Below, one piece after another: positions 1 through 9,189 of a DNA stretch of 64,000 nt (position 1 is the first letter of the stretch; every line of letters begins with the position of its first letter). The notes under the pieces are model-generated. The model was not told the DNA's origin, made no database searches, and saw only the letters and a list, made by a program, of their open reading frames with translations. Origin of the DNA: Platycnemis pennipes (lineage: Eukaryota; Arthropoda; Insecta; Odonata; Platycnemididae); assembly GCA_933228895.1 (NCBI GenBank), contig OW121858.1:25753859-25817858 (forward strand), written 5' to 3'. A program made the position numbers and the translations under genes.

Positions 1-153
1 GATGACTGGCTTGTGGTAGGCACCCTCGACAGACACGATACTGCATACCTGGTGCACCAACTTCTTAGAAAATACGCCGGGCATTACGCTCAACTCGGAC
101 AAATGTATCATCGCACCCCGACAACGGCTATTTTACCTGGGAGTGAATATTAA
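1..153 (+). pseudogene. Reverse transcriptase C-terminal fragment, frameshifted
   Basis: Partial coding sequence, open from the window edge in the frame of position 1. It starts at the catalytic DD of the YLDD motif and covers the start of the RT thumb. The frame stops at 151-153. The thumb motif that normally follows (a DKC segment, then an FYLG-type segment) is read instead in the +1 frame, which becomes convincing from the GGG run at 79-81. One extra G there would explain the break; a programmed +1 shift is the alternative. The identical break is present at 30312-30314, so it predates the duplication or is functional. Confidence 0.7.
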
Positions 154-769
154 CACTGTGGAATCCACCCTACAGATAACACCTTCCTCATTAGTGCGAC
201 TTCACGCGGCAATTAGTATTTTGCCCCGGCTCCGGACGATTGACATTCCCAAGATTGCTGGTTATGTGGCATGGATATGTTACATTTTAAAACTGCCTTA
301 TTTTCTGATTAACCAGACTTACCGCCGGAAAGTGCAGTGGCTACAGCGCTTTTATGATGAAGGATTGTTCCAGCGCGTCAGGCAATGCCTGCCGTATGAA
401 ATAAACTTCAGTGCCCATTGCGATGCGACCCCCTTCCAATGGGCCGTTGTGTGCCCGGACCTGGACTTGACCAAGATTGAGAAGTTCGACTTTCAGTTAC
501 CTATATATTTTGCTGAAGCTACAGCAGCCCTCAGAGGCACGTTATATATGTTTAATAATTTGCCTGAACATGTAAACCTCATAATGTTTTGTGATAACCA
601 GGCAGTGCTGGCGGCCCTCCGCCGCGGCACAGGACTAATGTTCAACTATGATAATTATGTAGAACTGTACTTGGAAATAATAAAGAATCCGAGACGGTGT
701 GTGCCCTGGAGGTATGTCCCAACCGCGGCCAACCTTGCCGACCGTCCATCGCGGACCGTACTCCCGTAG
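143..769 (+). CDS. Retroelement RNase H domain (208 codons, GTG-started frame)
   Basis: RNase H would degrade the RNA strand of RNA-DNA hybrids during reverse transcription. All four catalytic acids of the DEDD set are visible: D94 (in HCDATP), E125 (in FAEATAAL), D151 (in FCDNQAVL) and D200 (in NLADRPSR). The first ~45 residues are RT thumb/connection. The apparent GTG start is only where the frame is usually counted from; the frame is open further upstream and is really the continuation of the RT after a +1 shift at 79-81. The stop follows the final DRPSR motif within a few residues, so RNase H is the last domain. The translation is identical to the copy at 30376-31002. The family is sure; the exact retroelement clade is not. 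Confidence 0.88.
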   Translation: MNINTVESTLQITPSSLVRLHAAISILPRLRTIDIPKIAGYVAWICYILKLPYFLINQTYRRKVQWLQRFYDEGLFQRVRQCLPYEINFSAHCDATPFQWAVVCPDLDLTKIEKFDFQLPIYFAEATAALRGTLYMFNNLPEHVNLIMFCDNQAVLAALRRGTGLMFNYDNYVELYLEIIKNPRRCVPWRYVPTAANLADRPSRTVLP

Positions 770-882
770 CTTTATGCCAAGGCCGGCCATCTTGGCCGCG
801 CCAAGGTATATAAGCGCGGGTGTGCGGGACCGACTCGGTTGAGTTGAAGGGTGGTCGAAGTTGGGACGTGCGCCCAGTCTCT
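770..882 (+). promoter_or_regulatory. Core promoter at retroelement right end (TATA + Inr + DPE), reading into monomer A
   Basis: TATATAA lies at 807-813. Taking 837 as +1 (TCGGTT at 835-840, close to the arthropod initiator TCAKTY), TATA begins at -30. GGACGT at 864-869 fits the DPE consensus RGWYVT and starts exactly at +28. Upstream is a GC-rich inverted repeat (CCAAG...CTTGG, 779-795), with a further CCAAGG abutting the TATA box. A transcript would cross the element edge into monomer A. The same arrangement recurs at 31003-31115. It may be the element's own promoter, as in a U3-like region; that is inference. Confidence 0.55.
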
Positions 883-1436
883 CCTTAGTTCCTTCTTTTG
901 TTCGTACGAGGCAACGACACGATCCAGAACAGCTGATCAGCGGAGTAGGATTACTTGCGAGAAAGCTCGGTGGTGTTTCCGTATTGTAATAAGAAGCTGA
1001 TTGTCGTATTAAGTCTTTTGCAAGAATTTTCTGCTTGTGTTACAGTGAGTGAGTGATAATGTGTTAGGTTGGCAACGTTCTCATGATGAGGATTATCGTG
1101 AACGTGAATTATTCCCGTGAATATTAACTTGGTCACCAAATCCTGACCCCAAAGAAGCCCATTTAGTAGATCGAATCTCCTCAAGATGTTATTACCTAAC
1201 AAGAAGTTATCCAGCGTAATTCGTGTGAGAGTGTTTATCGATAACCGAGCAGTGTTCCATGCTCCAACATAACCTCGCAAGTGAAATGTGAATGGTAGTG
1301 ATTGATCTGCATGAATCACAGGGATGAGTGACAAAGTTGTATTGTGACTTGTTCGCGTGCCTTGTGGTTTTTAGGTTCCTTTCCAAGAAGAATTATAACT
1401 GTAAATCCTTACAGTGATCCTACTACCCTTGCTGTA

Positions 1437-1470
1437 ATGACGGAATACAGGTCTTCGAGTTCCCGTGAAG
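1437..1470 (+). other. Candidate exon end with start codon and splice donor
   Basis: ATG at 1437 opens a short serine-rich frame (MTEYRSSSSRE) that ends at a good splice donor, G|GTAAGC, at 1470/1471. If joined to the acceptor at 3163 the frame continues about 19 codons to a stop, so any product would be about 30 residues. The same ATG and donor are kept in all four monomers (15171-15204, 31670-31703, 45404-45437). The downstream part changes by amino-acid-altering substitutions, so it may be an upstream ORF or the leader of a non-coding RNA. The 5' end is unknown; the promoter at 807-869 is upstream. Confidence 0.3.
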
Positions 1471-2116
1471 GTAAGCAATCGCTTTTTTTGTTTCCATTTC
1501 CCCTGTTTATGTAGCTACGTACGTTCGAATGTTATTTCCGTTGCTGTAGTATTCTGCGAGCGATGCCGACGAATTTCGTTGTTGTTTTAGGCAGTTAAGG
1601 AATGTGACAATTTGCAAGGGTTAATCTTTGTTGGAATTCAAGGTAGATACGATTCATTCAAATATTAGATCCTATAGTATCCGGAAAGCAACTAGAAAGG
1701 TGTTTGGCAGGGGTTTCCAGTAGTTTTATTTAAGAGTCTCTTTCATCTGATTACTAACCATAGCAGAGGAAAATGAAACTACAACTTGAAAGTCGATGTG
1801 CATGTTAATCTGATATTAGTTTAAATGCAACTATATCAATAATTGTAATATATCTGGCAATGCAAACTGAATTCAGGTGACAGTCTATTTGGTATATTAT
1901 CACTTTTTGCCGCCAAAAGGAGTAGTTAACGGACGTAATGCAGATGGCGCTATTGATTAAATTTGAGTAAACTATTCTCGGAAAAAGAATCTAGTTGCAA
2001 TTATAGGCAATTGTCAATTTCCAAACCGCATATCCAGCAATAATATAAGCAAGAGAAATTTAAATGCCCAAATTATTAAGCGATTTCGAAATTATTAATC
2101 ATAACGATGTTGCTCT

Positions 2117-2224
2117 ATGGTGACTGGTCCGGTATCGGTGACGTCACGCCTGACCATGACGTTCAATCACGTGATCAGACGTCAGGTGTTCAGTATTCGT
2201 CGTGACGCGGTAACAGGAAGACAG
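2117..2224 (+). promoter_or_regulatory. CRE/E-box cluster with adjoining splice donor (possible promoter and first exon)
   Basis: Within 110 bp lie a perfect CRE palindrome TGACGTCA (2139-2146), an E-box CACGTG (2168-2173) and a further GACGTCA (2179-2185). They are followed by a strong donor CAG|GTGAGT at 2224/2225. A 36-codon frame from ATG 2117 spans the segment, but monomer B differs from A by Met-to-Val and Gln-to-Arg changes, which does not suggest a conserved protein. Copies: 15851-15958, 32350-32457, 46084-46191. It could be an alternative first exon feeding the acceptor at 3163. Confidence 0.3.
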
Positions 2225-2309
2225 GTGAGTTTTCAGCCGCAATTCAAGAAACTTTTACTTTGTTTCAATCTCCATTGTTCACGTCAGTTGACCTTTATTC
2301 ACGCATAAT

Positions 2310-2568
2310 AAGTCACGTATTTCCATTTAAAAGGGAAATATGTGACTTTTTTTCCTTGATGTACGAAGAATAGCGATATATTCCGAGAGAGAGATACCAT
2401 CAGCATAATCGTGTGAAATTCGCGTATGTTAATTTTCCAAGCTCGTATGTTGGTGACAACAGATTGCAAAAATATTAATGTAATGGACACTAATATTTTT
2501 TCATTTCTCGATCAAATAGTTTGGTAGCACTTAATAAATGTTGTATTACCCTCATGTTGGCCTACTCC
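2310..2568. repeat. A-only 259-bp block beginning with a perfect-arm hairpin
   Basis: Monomer A has 259 bp between a CATAAT and TTGTATAAT where B has only 18 bp (16044-16061). The block opens with a near-perfect inverted repeat at 2310-2348 (AAGTCACRTATTTCC arms around a short A/T centre). The same block is in A' at 32543-32801 and absent from B and B'. It may be an insertion of a small hairpin-bearing element into A, or a deletion and replacement in B. Confidence 0.6.
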
Positions 2569-3163
2569 TTGTATAATATCTTCAACTTTCAATCAATTCT
2601 TATGTGACGGGTTCAGACAAAACACTCCTCCTCGTTGATGAACGCTATAGAAAATTGTGTTTAAGTTAACCCACTTAAAGTTACTTTGTTTCTTAACTCA
2701 CCAGATAACGCATTACCTTTCCAGGGTGTAGCTAAGCCCTTGAACTACATTAAAGATACTCTGTTGCTGTTGAACGGAGTTAATTACTCGCTTCAGCTGT
2801 TAAAAGAGGAGGAGAACTAAACAATAGGAGTGAATTCTTTTTCATGCAGTATTTTATTCTTTCTAGAGCTATTAATAAGATAATTCCAGTGACCAATACT
2901 ATTAACGTTCATCTATTTTGAAATTACTTTAAAAGGGAACTCAGAAACAAATCGTAACTTACTTTTCTGGATTTACAAAGATTAGAGATATATTCCGATA
3001 GCTATGCAGTGTACTTTACTACATTTGAAATTCTTGCTTTCCTTAGTGATTCACTCCTGTATATATGTCGATTAAATCTTTTCCCGTTGATTGATGGGTA
3101 ATTACAGCAGCAGTGCGCCAAAATTTGTGGTGTTGTCTGTTAATGGTCTGAATTTTTTTGCAG

Positions 3164-3295
3164 GAAGGATTTCTTCGAGTTGCGTGCCACCAAAACCTGT
3201 ATATTCGTCATCGATCACGTGACAATTCGTGAGGGACATCTGGGAGACTTCCAGTATCATGCCTTGAGGAACGCTCTCTTTTGTGGGTTGATATG
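3164..3295 (+). other. Candidate internal exon with strong splice sites
   Basis: A 132-bp segment lies between a textbook acceptor (TTTTTTTGCAG ending at 3163) and a strong donor (ATG|GTAAGT at 3295/3296). One frame is open across the whole exon in monomer A, but the frames expected from upstream donors at 1470 and 2224 hit a stop inside it. In B (16656-16781) the open frame is closed by a TAA and a deletion. Copies also at 33397-33528 and 46889-47020. Best read as an exon of a non-coding or decayed transcript; I do not recognise any protein domain. Confidence 0.35.
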
Positions 3296-3460
3296 GTAAG
3301 TCCACTTCATTAATAATATTATTCAATTGACAAGTGTTATCGTTTTCATGTATTGTTTACTCGCTTTTTGTGAGTCTGTTACTCCTGGTCGATGCTATGT
3401 TGTTTTATGTTATACCGTGACTTCCCGCCGAAAATCACGAAAGATTGTATCGAGCCTCTA

Positions 3461-3483
3461 GAATTTTCACGGACATTCTTCGA
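3461..3483. promoter_or_regulatory. Heat-shock-element-like array
   Basis: Five consecutive 5-bp modules alternate in orientation at the correct phase: GAA (3461), TTC (3466), GGA (3471), TTC (3476), CGA (3481). Three match the heat shock factor core exactly and two have one mismatch. A perfect palindrome CTTCTAGA-TGCG-TCTAGAAG follows directly. In B' the GGA module is TGA. Chance occurrence is quite possible in 64 kb, so confidence is low. Confidence 0.25.
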
Positions 3484-4045
3484 CTCTTCTAGATGCGTCT
3501 AGAAGTTTGCCCGTTTACGTTAATTCTAGAAATTGAATTCTATTTACCTTTCGTTCTGTTTCAAATTAATATGAATCCGAAATTAGACGAAGGTTGTTTG
3601 AGAACTTGAATGTGCATTCGCGTAACTTCAGTTTCTCACTTCTTGGAATTAATTTGTTTTTCGTGTTACTTTAGTTTCTCGAACTGTTTTCCTAACGATT
3701 GACATCTATTGCATTCACCTCGTAGTCCATTTCCGTAGTCTAATTATTAGATTTATTCACTCTTCTGGATGCGTCTAGAAGCTTGCATGATTACGTTATT
3801 CGAGAAATTGAAATTTATTTACTTTTAATTCTGTATGAAAATTAACTTGAAATAGAGATTAAACGATCGCTCTTAATAAACTAAATTCGAAAGTTTAGTC
3901 GCGTATCTTTACTGTCAGGTTTCTTGGAATTCATTTGTTTTTTGTGGATAACGTTAGTTTCGCGAACATATTTCTTAACTATTGACATTGACCGCGTAGT
4001 CGATCACCATTTTAAGCCCATTTCCATTATCCAATCAATTCTCGT
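3481..4045. repeat. Diverged tandem duplication, ~280-bp unit
   Basis: Two neighbouring copies start with CTCTTCTRGATGCGTCTAGAAG (about 3484 and 3763). They then share a series of blocks in order: ACGTTA, GAAATTGAA, TATTTAC, TCTTGGAATT, ATTGACAT, CGTAGTC. The copies are strongly diverged, so the duplication is older than the A/B split. It is present in all monomers (16967-17531, 33714-34278, about 47206-47770). Confidence 0.6.
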
Positions 4046-4049
4046 CCTG

Positions 4050-6480
4050 TATGTGACGGGAGAAAGTAGATATTACGTATTAGACGTTACTTTATTCCGT
4101 GTTAATTTAAAATGATCTAGGGTTCATGACGACAATTTTCGAATTTCGAGTCAAGAGCCGACGCGTGAGCTACTATTGTAAGATATTACTTTTTATCGAT
4201 ATTTCTGTTTCTTGTTACTACGGTCGAGAGACGGGTAGCACTAGAATATTGTAGAGGGAAGCAGCCTTACTGATTTACGTCAATCTTTTTGCTCGGGAAA
4301 AGCAGATACGATGTATTATATTGTCCCGTTCGCTACGTGGCGCGAGAATATATTAAGTATTTTATATTTAGAAGGGAATGTCCGCTATTTCTCAATCAAT
4401 TGAATTACTAATCACAGCGTATTTTAATTGTAAGATTACGGAGAGTGTGATTCGACTGTTACCAGATAAGTCTCTCGTGAGATTGCAAGTGAGTTTTGTG
4501 ATTCCAATCCATTTCCTCGGGCTTGTAATGACTTCCAATTTTATTTTTGTATGTGAAGAGTTTTGTTTTCGTTTGAGAGTACATTTGGATTATTGCTTTG
4601 CCTAGTATATATTCCAAAAATATTTTTTTCATATTGACAATCCACTTGTAATCCATTCCTCCGTACGTGGATGTACTCTGAAAGCCAACACCTTACGTTC
4701 TGATTTTTCCTGATAGAGGACAAGTACAATTCACTATTCGCTTTAAATCTTCGTGGATCAAGTTCATCTTCTACGTTCTTCCCTTAAATATTTTGATTGA
4801 TTGTAATTCATTTTTTAAGGGTAGTAAAATCTCTCGGTCACTATTCCTCCCTATATTTTGCATTAATTTCGTCTTAAATATGTTATCTACATAGTACCCT
4901 GCGAGCAACTGCGAAGGTGTGTGGCAGGGGGTTAGGACTATTGCACTATTGACATTTGAGGAGCTAGACTACTACATATACATAATACCCTACATGCCAC
5001 CATAAAGGTGTGAATTCTCACTAAAAATGCTTTCTATGATATGCATAAAAAGAAGTAGTAATGCTACACTAGTCTATACTTTACCATTTAAAAAGAAAAA
5101 TCGCACAGCAAGCATGCAAAAACATGCTGATATTTGGGTTAGCTTCGAGTTCTCATGTACGAACATGCAGCTAACTGTGCTATACATTGATTCACTCGTA
5201 TTGGACATATTAGCCGCTATTCATATCCCCAATTCTACGTGGAAAAAAGGACATTTTGAATCTGTCACTTCGGCATTAATCAATTTCTCTTATTTTTATG
5301 ATATTATGGTCCAGTCTACCATAATAGTAAGTAGGTGTTCCAAAATATAATGGCAGCATATTCCAAAAAGTGGTCTAAGAAGGGAATTATATGGCTAAAT
5401 TCTCGTGCATGATCGTCACAATTACCCAGTACTCCTTTGACGAATCCCAGTTTACGATTCGCCTGATCCAATATTTCACGTAGTATATGTGTTTAACCCA
5501 TGAATATATTTTTAAAGTAATTGTAGGAAATAATTTTTTGGAAATTAGTTATAAGATTAAGTCTTAGATTAACCTGTGAGCTGAAAATGACTTTCAATTA
5601 CTACATGTAAATATGTTAGATGATAACGTCACATGAAGCTAGATGGTTAGTATTTACGTAGGATTTAAGTTTTTTGTTGTAAATGGTATTTATATAAGTG
5701 TCTTTATATGTTTTTACTTTTATATATATGATATTTGAGATTATCCCGCAATTTAAAGAATAGTTGCATTTTCTATGATGATACCCTTATTCCAGAGGTC
5801 TAATTATGTCGTACAGTGACTAAGATATTTTACGTTTTCTCCCCTTTTCTTTTTTTCAATGGATTCCCAGTTTATCGGTGTTTTGACATTGTTTTCCGAG
5901 GTTTTCAGCGAGGCTGCCATTTTAGAGAATTTCGTGGAATACGCACGCTTATTAATTCTCATGATTCGATTTCTACAGCCTACTTACTGGGACACAGCGA
6001 ACATCTTCAACTAAATTTGATAGTGAAGTGGTTATCATTACTCCATTTTCCTCAAAAATACTGTAGTAAAATGCATTAATACCTTTGTTGAATTAATGCG
6101 TATTATCTTATTTAGACGGACAAGGGTGTATAGCAGGGGGTGAAGCTCACCAAACATGCACTATTGACATGTAACTAGGATATTTAAATGAGACACAATG
6201 TCTATCACGGGGTAGGTGGGTTTTAATCGTTCACAAAGCACCCCTATTCTGATTTCATTTTCAACCAGTGTCTTAGTATTTTGGCAGGCTTTTTGTCTAA
6301 AAGATTTGTATTTTACAATGACAGAAATTGGTAAAAAAAATTATATCCACTAACTTATTCTTCACAATTGTCTTTGGATTAGTTAAAGAATTGGGATTTG
6401 GACAACCATTTTAAAATAATAAACAATGTTGGTATTTCCTCTGAACATTGTTACATTGTTTTGACGACACGTTTAATTTA
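4050..6480. repeat. Intergenic stretch with dispersed-repeat-like motifs, no gene seen
   Basis: AT-rich sequence without a supported gene. A motif of the form GGTGTRTRGCAGGGGGT occurs at about 4915-4930 and 6124-6140, and a weaker form at about 1698-1712, each followed by a TATTGACAT-like string in the first two. This suggests related decayed mobile-element fragments in one orientation. The ~100-codon frame at 5027-5350 sits between these motifs. It changes freely and is truncated in B, so I do not treat it as a gene. Confidence 0.35.
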
Positions 6481-6506
6481 ATCCAATTTGTACTCTCTCG
6501 TAGCAG

Positions 6507-6699
6507 GATATGATGCTATTCATACGAGTGGAAGGTCCCTTTCTGGATGGGGTCGAGGTTAAGGGTGAGGAATCTTCGTTACTGCCCGAGACAGAAGAAC
6601 AGGAAGAGGTCTCGTACAGGAGGACAAACATTGGTTTGCTGATGGCTTCCCAGTGTTGTGGTAAAACTAACTTTTGTTTCAGGATCTGCGATAACAAAG
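6507..6699 (+). other. Candidate exon, possibly once coding
   Basis: A comparatively GC-rich 193-bp segment between acceptor CGTAGCAG (ending 6506) and donor AAAG|GTAAAT (6699/6700). One frame is open through the whole segment, with an acidic stretch (EETEEQEE-like) and several cysteines. Monomer B (20476-20668) differs by a single base I could find, synonymous in this frame, and A' (36740-36932) looks identical. A second strong acceptor (CTAAC branch-like site, then TTTTGTTTCAG) lies inside at 6682, so exon limits are uncertain. I do not recognise the protein. Confidence 0.3.
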
Positions 6700-6899
6700 G
6701 TAAATCAGAGCATTTTTAAAAAGAGAGTGAAACTTGCGTGTTCGCTATTATCTTGGTTTTCTTGTCTTCGTCATTGGAGCCAATTGCTCTTATTTCCAGA
6801 CATGATCATGTACTGGTAAAATGTGAAGGTATTTCGGTAAATCAAAGCTTGATAATTGATGTGAAGGCCTCGGTGAATGATGTATGGGCCCAGACGTAC

Positions 6900-6951
6900 G
6901 GGAGGACTGGTCCTCCCAACTATATAAGGCAACTGGCCAATCGCCATGTCA
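6900..6951 (+). promoter_or_regulatory. Palindrome plus TATA core-promoter candidate
   Basis: An 8-bp perfect-arm inverted repeat (GGGAGGAC-TG-GTCCTCCC, 6900-6917) is followed after three bases by TATATAA (6921-6927). TCAATA at 6949-6954 would put an initiator A at 6951, exactly 30 bp from the TATA start. No DPE is seen. The architecture, inverted repeat then TATATAAG, resembles the retroelement end promoter at 779-814. Copies at 20869-20920 and 37133-37184. It could be the remnant of a solo LTR or an RNA start within the monomer. Confidence 0.35.
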
Positions 6952-7309
6952 ATAGCGAGTCGACTCTAGGCAGGAAAATGTGTGCATTCTGTGAATTTTA
7001 TATGTTGTTAATAGGTTGTGATTGATTTGTTGGTCATTTATTCTTGTCTGTGTTATTTTTTTGTGGCTCAATTTAATTCTTTTACTGTAACTGCTTTCTG
7101 ATGAATGTTTTTATCTTATATGTAGTTTTTTCAGGTATATATTCTGGCATAATCCTTGTTGTGTATTATGTGAAGTCCTGAATGTTTTTTTGGTGTTTTT
7201 TCTCGTGTGTTTTGATAGTGCTTATTTACCTGGGGTGATTAATGTGATTTGCGAAAAATGGTCTAATCATGTATGCTGTTTTATTCAGATTCTTTCACAG
7301 ATGAGCAGT

Positions 7310-8007
7310 ATCCATGGAGAACGCCCCATGCAGAGTAGGGGGTAGGAATAGTTAGTCAGTGTAGAGCCTTTTCCGGCCATTATGGCCCATCGTATCAATC
7401 CGTTAGCGTTGAGTTAGTCACGGGATTAATATAAGTCTTTGTGGATGTAGAGCTTGCTCTAGATTTCAATCTCAAAATTCATGGAATTGGTTCGCCAGTT
7501 ACCGAGTACATCCAAGGTGTCGCTTAGTTTCTGAGCGGCCATTCCTAGCATTCTTTATAAAATGCACTTTAAGCTATATCTTTTAAATGTGAGCAGCTTT
7601 ACATTCAATCTATTTCATTTGTTGTTTATCATGTTAACTAACCCGCTCTCTCCTTAGGTAACTCCACAACGCCCCGGCCTGCCAGAGGGTAGGATATGTA
7701 GTCAGTTTCCAGTACTTTGAGTCAAAGGCCCTTCTGGCCCGTCGTAACTTTAGGGTAGCTAGGATTTGTGTTTAGCTTATAGTTTTATTTTGTGAATGTT
7801 GAGCTTGCTCTAGATTTCAATCTCAAAATTCATGGAATTGGTTCGTCAGTTCCCAGGTACACCCTGGGTGTTACTTAGTTTCTGAGCGGCCATTCCTAGC
7901 ATTTTTATAAGATGCAGTTTCGGCTATCTCCTTAAAATGTGAGCAGCTTTACATTCAATCTTTTTCATTTGTTGTTCATCATGTTCACTTACCCGCTCTC
8001 TCCTTAG
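7310..8007. repeat. 348-bp tandem duplication, each copy ending in a splice-acceptor-like tract
   Basis: Two copies (about 7310-7657 and 7658-8007) share long blocks such as GAGCTTGCTCTAGATTTC, TTTCTGAGCGGCCATTCC and GTGAGCAGCTTTACATTC. Both end CCCGCTCTCTCCTTAG, a polypyrimidine tract plus AG at 7657 and 8007, with a CTAAC branch-like site before the first. Present also at about 21279-21976 and 37543-38240. Confidence 0.8.
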
Positions 8008-8076
8008 TTAGTGTAGTGTGTTGGTGTATGTGAGTAAAGAAGAAAGTGTTTTGTGTAAACCAGGAAAGAGAAGACG
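8008..8076 (+). other. Candidate short exon between acceptor and donor
   Basis: A 69-bp segment between the second CTCTCTCCTTAG acceptor (8007) and a good donor, GACG|GTGAGT (8076/8077). It has no long reading frame. Copies at 21977-22045 and 38241-38309; the first base after the acceptor differs between A (T) and B (G). Confidence 0.25.
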
Positions 8077-8080
8077 GTGA

Positions 8081-8150
8081 GTGTGGTGTCAGTGTGGTGT
8101 TTAGTGTGGTGTTTAGTGTGGTGTTTAGTGTGGTGTCAGTGTGGTGTTAG
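8081..8150. repeat. Minisatellite, GTGTGGTGTTTA-type unit
   Basis: Six tandem units of about 9-12 bp built on GTGTGGTGT with TTA or CA connectors. It is G/T-rich on the plus strand. The same number and order of units occur at 22050-22119 and 38314-38383. Confidence 0.85.
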
Positions 8151-8959
8151 TGAGTGCCGATTTCATCATTGGGCAGCATCAAGAGGACTATGGAGACTAG
8201 TGTATTGAATTTTATATAAATAAATTATTGTATGTATTGGTTTCCTATTTCTCCACCTATAGCCTTCCCATAGCATCGTAGTGGCAGCAGAGCGGAAATA
8301 AAGGAGAGAGCAACCGCAAATGACAACGAGGATAAAGGTTTGTTATGTGAGTTTTGAGTTTAGTTTACTACTTTTTTTTCTAGCAACTAGCAACTTTTTT
8401 TCACTATTCATTTTTCTATTTATTTCTGATGTATATTTGGTTAAATTATAAATTTATGTTTAGCACTTATAGTGAGTATGGGTTTGTGTATCGGTCGTTT
8501 GACCCGGGTCAATCCAGGTTTGGTCGTTCAACTCGTCGGTTTTGCCTCGTGCACGGGCTCTTAGTGATATAATTAGGCAGGAATCACTCTCTCAGCGACA
8601 TCATGCGCTACCAAGCCATTTATATTTTTGGATTATTCTATGTGTGTACGAATTTATGCCACTGTTACTTTGTTCAATTTTTGACGGTTTTTTAAACTTC
8701 CTTATTACAGGTTTCTCGATTTTCATTTTACAGGTTTCCTCCTCATTTATGTAACTTACTTTTTCAGGTACATGTATGAATGATTTGTTTGAGTGAGTAT
8801 TTCGTTTACTGGTGGATGAATGATGATGAACAGGGTCAGCGCCGATAGGTATGCGAATGGAATAGGTAGGCGTAGGGTATATGTAGGCATTAGATTTAGT
8901 TTATAAGGTGGTTTGGGTGTTAGATCGGGAGAATAGGGCTTAATGACATTGCTAGGTGT

Positions 8960-9160
8960 ACTTACTTTTGTAGTTCGTAGTCCACACTTGATCTTCTCGT
9001 CCCCCTTGCCCTGGCCCTGGGAGTGAATGCGTGGAATATGCCTCTGCGCAGCCCGGAGGGGAACGCAGGGGGAAACGCCACGTTAAATAAAGGTTAACGA
9101 GCCGGCGGCGCGACCTCCTGGGTTCGGCTTGGAATAGCGCCATTTTTGTGTATGTTGTGC
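8960..9160 (-). other. GC-rich island with minus-strand splice donor
   Basis: About 200 bp of markedly GC-rich sequence in an AT-rich monomer. On the minus strand a 77-codon frame (9185-8952) crosses it and a donor-like GTAAGT is read at 8965-8960; in B it is GTAAAT. No difference between A, B and A' was seen through the GC-rich part. It may be a fragment of an exon or SINE; no protein family recognised. Copies at about 22929-23129 and 39193-39393. Confidence 0.25.
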
Positions 9161-9189
9161 GAATGATTAACAATAATAATAGCACCCTT

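Larger units (their letters stand above)
1..882 (+). mobile_element. Retroelement segment, 3' part (cut by window start)
   Basis: This is the right-hand 882 bp of the retroelement segment seen more completely at 28645-31115, offset by 30,233 bp. It begins at the two aspartates of the reverse transcriptase YLDD box, runs through the RT thumb and RNase H, and ends with a promoter-like tail. The right edge at 882/883 is set by comparison with monomer B, which shares sequence from 883 (14617) onward but not before. No integrase, tyrosine recombinase or protease sequence is visible between the RNase H stop and the edge. Confidence 0.85.

Noticed and set aside
770..1000. Long terminal repeat of an LTR retrotransposon
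   Set aside because: No matching copy precedes the gag-like ORF, and sequence right of 882 belongs to the monomer because B has it without the element. An LTR cannot be shown here.
951..1334. 127-codon minus-strand frame present in all four monomers
   Set aside because: Between A and B I counted about five amino-acid-changing and one silent difference, and B' has further replacements. This looks like neutral drift, and the candidate exon and promoter signals are on the other strand.
5027..5350. 107-codon frame as a gene
   Set aside because: It is shortened and altered at many residues in B and B', and lies among dispersed-repeat-like motifs.
8499..8512. 14-bp palindrome TTGACCCGGGTCAA as a nuclear-receptor site
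   Set aside because: Only one isolated palindrome with no supporting context; chance occurrence is likely.
8542..8754. 70-codon hydrophobic frame, same in A and B, as a membrane peptide gene
   Set aside because: T-rich DNA yields hydrophobic residues by default. No promoter, splice or conservation pattern supports it beyond the general A/B similarity.
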